Part shown: piece after piece, positions 32,640 to 35,203 of the stretch
Numbering within the stretch: the stretch's first letter is position 1
Layout: each line of letters opens with the position of its first letter
Source of the DNA: Hyphomicrobiales bacterium
Lineage (GTDB): Bacteria; Pseudomonadota; Alphaproteobacteria; Rhizobiales; Rhizobiaceae
Reading direction: 5' to 3'
Length of the DNA: 35,203 nucleotides
NCBI GenBank assembly: GCA_900465665.1
Contig: UBJO01000079.1
Location: forward strand, 1 to 35,203
Notes under the pieces: generated by a model
Seen by the model: the letters and a program-made list of their open reading frames with translations, nothing else
Database searches by the model: none
What the model was told of the DNA's origin: nothing
Translations under genes and position numbers: made by a program

Positions 32640-33572
32640 ATGCCGCCCCATCTCCAGACATCAGGCGATGCCATCGCCGACCGCCGTGCCGACTATGCCA
32701 GGATGCTGGACAAGGGCGGCGAACCGGATGCTGCCGCCGAGCTGATGGAGCAGGCGCTGGAGCTGGTGCCGGATTGGGCGGTCGGCTGGTACTGGCTCGC
32801 CACCTACCGCGAAAAATCAGGCAATGTCGCCGGAGCGATCGAGGCCTACCGGCGAACCCGCGAGCTCACCGAAGACGATATCTTCGGAGCCACGCTGAAG
32901 CTCGCCTTCCTCGGCGACATCGCCGTGCCCGATCAGCCGCCGAGCATCTATGTCGAGCGCCTGTTCGACGATTACGCCGCCCGCTTCGAGACCTCGCTGG
33001 TGGACAAGCTCGGCTACGACGTGCCGGCAAAGCTCGCCCGCATGATCGCCGCGACCGGCCGGCACTATGCGCTGGCCGCCGATCTCGGCTGCGGCACAGG
33101 GTTGATGGGACCGGAAATCCGCGCCATGGCCGGTCGGCTGGAAGGCTTCGATCTCTCGCAGAACATGCTGGCGAAGGCTGAGGAAAAGCAGGTCTACGAC
33201 CATCTCGCCCAGGCCGACCTGTCGCTGTCCGCAGACGAGTCCGGCCTGTTTGCGGATGGCGGCGCGCATCGCGCCGATCTCGTCACGGCGGCCGATGTTC
33301 TGATCTATCTCGGCAACCTGGAGATCGCCTTTGCATCGGTCGCGGCCCTTTGTGCCGAAGGTGCCGATTTCGGCTTTTCCGTCGAGGAAACCGAGGACGA
33401 GGAGGGCGTTCAGCTCGCCCATTCCCTGCGCTATGCCCACTCCGAAAGCTACATCCGCTCGCTCTGCGCCCGCCATGGCTTCCAAGTGATCGCGATGGGC
33501 CGCACCACCATTCGCAAAGATGGCGCCAATATCATTCCCGGCATTCTTTTCCTTGCACGCAAGACCGCCTGA
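32640..33572 (+). CDS. SAM-dependent methyltransferase with TPR-like N-terminus
   Basis: 310 residues. Seen: two TPR-like helical repeats at the N-terminus (about 15-75; YARMLDKGGEPDAAAELMEQ and WYWLATYREKSGNVAGAIEA), then a class I methyltransferase with motif I AADLGCGTGLMG (146-157), the acidic loop EGFDLSQNML, DLVTAADVLIYLGNLE and the C-terminal SESYIRSLCARHGFQVI. The target is unknown; such TPR-methyltransferase fusions are common in rhizobia. ATG 32640 is chosen from the protein-like onset; AGG 8 bases upstream is a weak ribosome site. It is divergent from the DUF6460 gene. Confidence 0.85.
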   Translation: MPPHLQTSGDAIADRRADYARMLDKGGEPDAAAELMEQALELVPDWAVGWYWLATYREKSGNVAGAIEAYRRTRELTEDDIFGATLKLAFLGDIAVPDQPPSIYVERLFDDYAARFETSLVDKLGYDVPAKLARMIAATGRHYALAADLGCGTGLMGPEIRAMAGRLEGFDLSQNMLAKAEEKQVYDHLAQADLSLSADESGLFADGGAHRADLVTAADVLIYLGNLEIAFASVAALCAEGADFGFSVEETEDEEGVQLAHSLRYAHSESYIRSLCARHGFQVIAMGRTTIRKDGANIIPGILFLARKTA

Positions 33573-33767
33573 CGGAACTATTCTTGCGAAGTTTGAATAG
33601 GTCAGCATTGCTTACGTATTTCGCTTGAAAACGTGGCGAATGAACCTGATAATTCCGCTCAGAAGCCGAAGAGCGCGAATGCCGCCCGGCGACCAATCAT
33701 TCACATCCCCTGCCGCCTGGGCCTGCCCGGGCGTTCTTGAACTCGTCTGCCGTTGGAGATTAGCGAC

Positions 33768-34403
33768 ATGACTCAGCTCATCAATGCCCTTGGCTTCTGG
33801 AACACGAGCGCCACGCGCCACACCCCTGTCGAGGACGTGCAGGGCATCTTCTCCGGCAGCCTCGTCGCCGCCCTTGGCCTTTATGTGCTGGCGAGCGCCG
33901 GCTTGCTCACCGGCAGCACGGCGGGCATCGCCTTCCTCGTGCACTACGCCTTCGGCATCAATTTCGGCCTCGCATTCTTCCTGCTCAACCTGCCGTTCTT
34001 CTATCTCTCGTGGAAGCGCCTCGGTGTGTCCTTCACCATCAAGACCTTCATCGCCATCGGCCTGACCTCGCTGCTGACCAGCCTGCAGCCGAATGTAATG
34101 AGCATCGCGACGATCCATCCGGCCTGGGCAGCGCTTCTCGGCGGTCTTCTGCTCGGCTTCGGCCTCCTGGCGCTTTATCGCCACCGCGCGAGCCTCGGCG
34201 GCGTCGGCATTCTCGGCATCTACATGCAGGAGCGCTTCGGCATCCGCGCCGGCCTCGTGCAGATGGCCGTCGATCTCTGCGTGCTGGCCGCGGCCTTCTT
34301 CGTCACCACCCCGCCCGTCGTATTCTATTCCGTGCTCGGCGCCGTGGTGCTCAATCTCTTCTTGACGATCAACCACCGCGCCGACCGCTACGTCGCGCTC
34401 TAA
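33768..34403 (+). CDS. YitT family membrane protein
   Basis: 211 residues with about five transmembrane helices (SLVAALGLYVLASAGLL, then FGLAFFLLNLPFFYLSW, AALLGGLLLGFGLLALY, LCVLAAAFFVTTPPVVFYSV). The family pattern GLLTGSTAGIAFLVHY and the glycine-rich SLGGVGILGIYMQERFGI are visible. A YitT protein without the C-terminal DUF2179 part; transport function unproven. ATG 33768 has GGAG 9 bases upstream. The upstream 195-bp gap (33573-33767) shows nothing definite. Converges on pdeM with 3 bp between stops. Confidence 0.87.
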   Translation: MTQLINALGFWNTSATRHTPVEDVQGIFSGSLVAALGLYVLASAGLLTGSTAGIAFLVHYAFGINFGLAFFLLNLPFFYLSWKRLGVSFTIKTFIAIGLTSLLTSLQPNVMSIATIHPAWAALLGGLLLGFGLLALYRHRASLGGVGILGIYMQERFGIRAGLVQMAVDLCVLAAAFFVTTPPVVFYSVLGAVVLNLFLTINHRADRYVAL

Positions 34404-34406
34404 GCG

Positions 34407-35132
34407 CTAGCCAAGCAGATTGCCGAACCGGACCGAATAGATCCGGTCGCGGCCGAGCAGGTGCGCGATCAGCGACGGCTGGTCGAACAGCCCCTTCATG
34501 GCCTTGTGGCGCAGGTCGAGCCCGCCGCTCATCACCCCGAAAGCCGGCATCAGCAGCCTTGCGCCATCGGTGGCAAAACACGGTCGGCGGATGGATTTCT
34601 CGCGCCGGCGCACGGTGGCGGAAGGATGCAGGTGTCCGGCGATCTCGCCGCTCTGCAACCCGTCCTTCGGTTCGTGCCGGAAGGTGAGGCCGCCGTAAGT
34701 CAACTCATCGGCACAGGCACCGGGGAGATCGACAGTGCCGTCAGGGTCATGATTGCCGTTGATCCAGATCCACTCGCGCCCGCGCGCCATGTCCGAAATC
34801 AACGTGCGGAATGTCTCCGGCATATGCGCCGAGCCGATCCGGTCGTGAAAATTGTCGCCGAGCGAGATCACCAGCTTCGGATCGTAGCGGGTGATGACGG
34901 CGGACAGCACCGTCAGCGTTGCCAGCGTATCGTAAGGCGGCAGCATCATGCCGCGTCGGGCAAAGGCCGCACCTTTTTCGAGATGCAGGTCGGAGACGAC
35001 GAGAACGCCGGTGTCCGGCAGATAAAGCCCGCCCAGCGGATCGCACACGGCAGCGACGCCATGCACGGACGTTTCCACGCCCGGCATCGCCGCAATCCCG
35101 TTCAATTCCCGCGCCAGCGCCAGCCGGTTCAT
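34407..35132 (-). CDS. pdeM: Ligase-associated DNA damage response endonuclease PdeM
   Basis: Calcineurin-like metallophosphoesterase of the bacterial ligase-helicase-nuclease repair cluster; 241 residues. Seen in order: DLH (48-50), GDNFHD (92-97), GNHD (126-129) and GHLHP (166-170), the metal ligands of the fold, plus the PdeM-typical LYLPDTGVLVVSDLHLEKGA. In such clusters pdeM follows genes for a DEXH helicase, an exonuclease and an ATP-dependent ligase. Here it follows the end of another same-strand gene at the window edge, consistent with that. ATG 35130-35132 begins the family N-terminus. Confidence 0.9.
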   Translation of the reverse strand: MNRLALARELNGIAAMPGVETSVHGVAAVCDPLGGLYLPDTGVLVVSDLHLEKGAAFARRGMMLPPYDTLATLTVLSAVITRYDPKLVISLGDNFHDRIGSAHMPETFRTLISDMARGREWIWINGNHDPDGTVDLPGACADELTYGGLTFRHEPKDGLQSGEIAGHLHPSATVRRREKSIRRPCFATDGARLLMPAFGVMSGGLDLRHKAMKGLFDQPSLIAHLLGRDRIYSVRFGNLLG

Positions 35133-35154
35133 CACGTTCGTTTCTTTCCAGTAT

Positions 35155-35203
35155 CTAGGCGGGGAGGATGGCCAGAAGGCCCTCTCTGCCCTGCCGGGCA
35201 TCT
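35155..35203 (-). CDS. Last codons of a same-strand gene upstream of pdeM (5' part outside window)
   Basis: One open minus-strand frame ends DARQGREGLLAILPA before TAG at 35155-35157. In related genomes the gene here is usually the ligase-associated DEXH helicase (Lhr-type). Only 15 residues are visible, so identity is a guess from context. Confidence 0.35.
   Translation of the reverse strand, partial: DARQGREGLLAILPA

Overview
The window is about 35 kb of GC-rich chromosomal DNA from an alphaproteobacterium, most likely Rhizobiaceae (Rhizobium/Agrobacterium/Sinorhizobium group). The evidence is the long PstC and PstA permeases, a gcrA cell-cycle gene with clustered GANTC (CcrM) sites, a SAM-II riboswitch in front of metZ, the long alphaproteobacterial dCTP deaminase, a palindromic repeat of the kind seen in rhizobial genomes, and a PdeM nuclease. 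Most of it is core chromosome. The one clearly accessory piece is a small decayed integrative element at a tRNA-Gly gene (about 18.65-20.07 kb).

Layout. 1-3.1 kb: a partial nitronate monooxygenase (minus) with a near-perfect palindromic operator candidate in front of its start, a proline-rich single-pass membrane protein, and a PPK2 polyphosphate kinase (minus). 3.3-11.2 kb: the phosphate regulon phoR-pstS-pstC-pstA-pstB-phoU-phoB, all plus strand, with an 11-bp-phased Pho box before pstS, a strong hairpin between pstS and pstC and an intrinsic terminator after phoB. The polyphosphate kinase lies divergent to phoR, so phosphate sensing, uptake and storage sit together. 11.2-15.4 kb: gcrA (minus), a 427-bp spacer with five GANTC sites in 76 bp, then argD-argF-hslO. 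15.4-18.6 kb: a palindromic repeat, apaG and metZ (minus), the metZ leader with SAM-II aptamer and terminator/antiterminator, and the divergent dCTP deaminase.

18.6-20.1 kb: tRNA-Gly(CCC) followed by a roughly 1.4-kb element. It ends in a 47-nt imperfect copy of the tRNA 3' end, carries 15-bp inverted repeats just inside both att copies, keeps only the C-terminal part of a tyrosine integrase, and has one intact cargo gene whose protein carries an RNxxxH motif typical of HEPN ribonucleases. 20.2-24.8 kb: a small basic protein gene, a methyl-accepting chemotaxis protein and a membrane GT2 glycosyltransferase with an N-terminal domain resembling MshEN/GspE-N. 24.8-28.9 kb: a periplasmic solute-binding protein, TerB-like protein, an S24 repressor with a nuclease-like protein, a NarL/FixJ response regulator and a small periplasmic protein. 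28.9-35.2 kb: a DUF952 gene overlapping pyrD, a MATE efflux gene, a CAP-domain Tat lipoprotein, a DUF6460 membrane protein, a methyltransferase, a YitT-family protein and pdeM, with the last codons of another gene at the right edge.

Coordinates, motifs and repeats were read directly from the sequence. Family names rest on remembered motifs, not on database searches.
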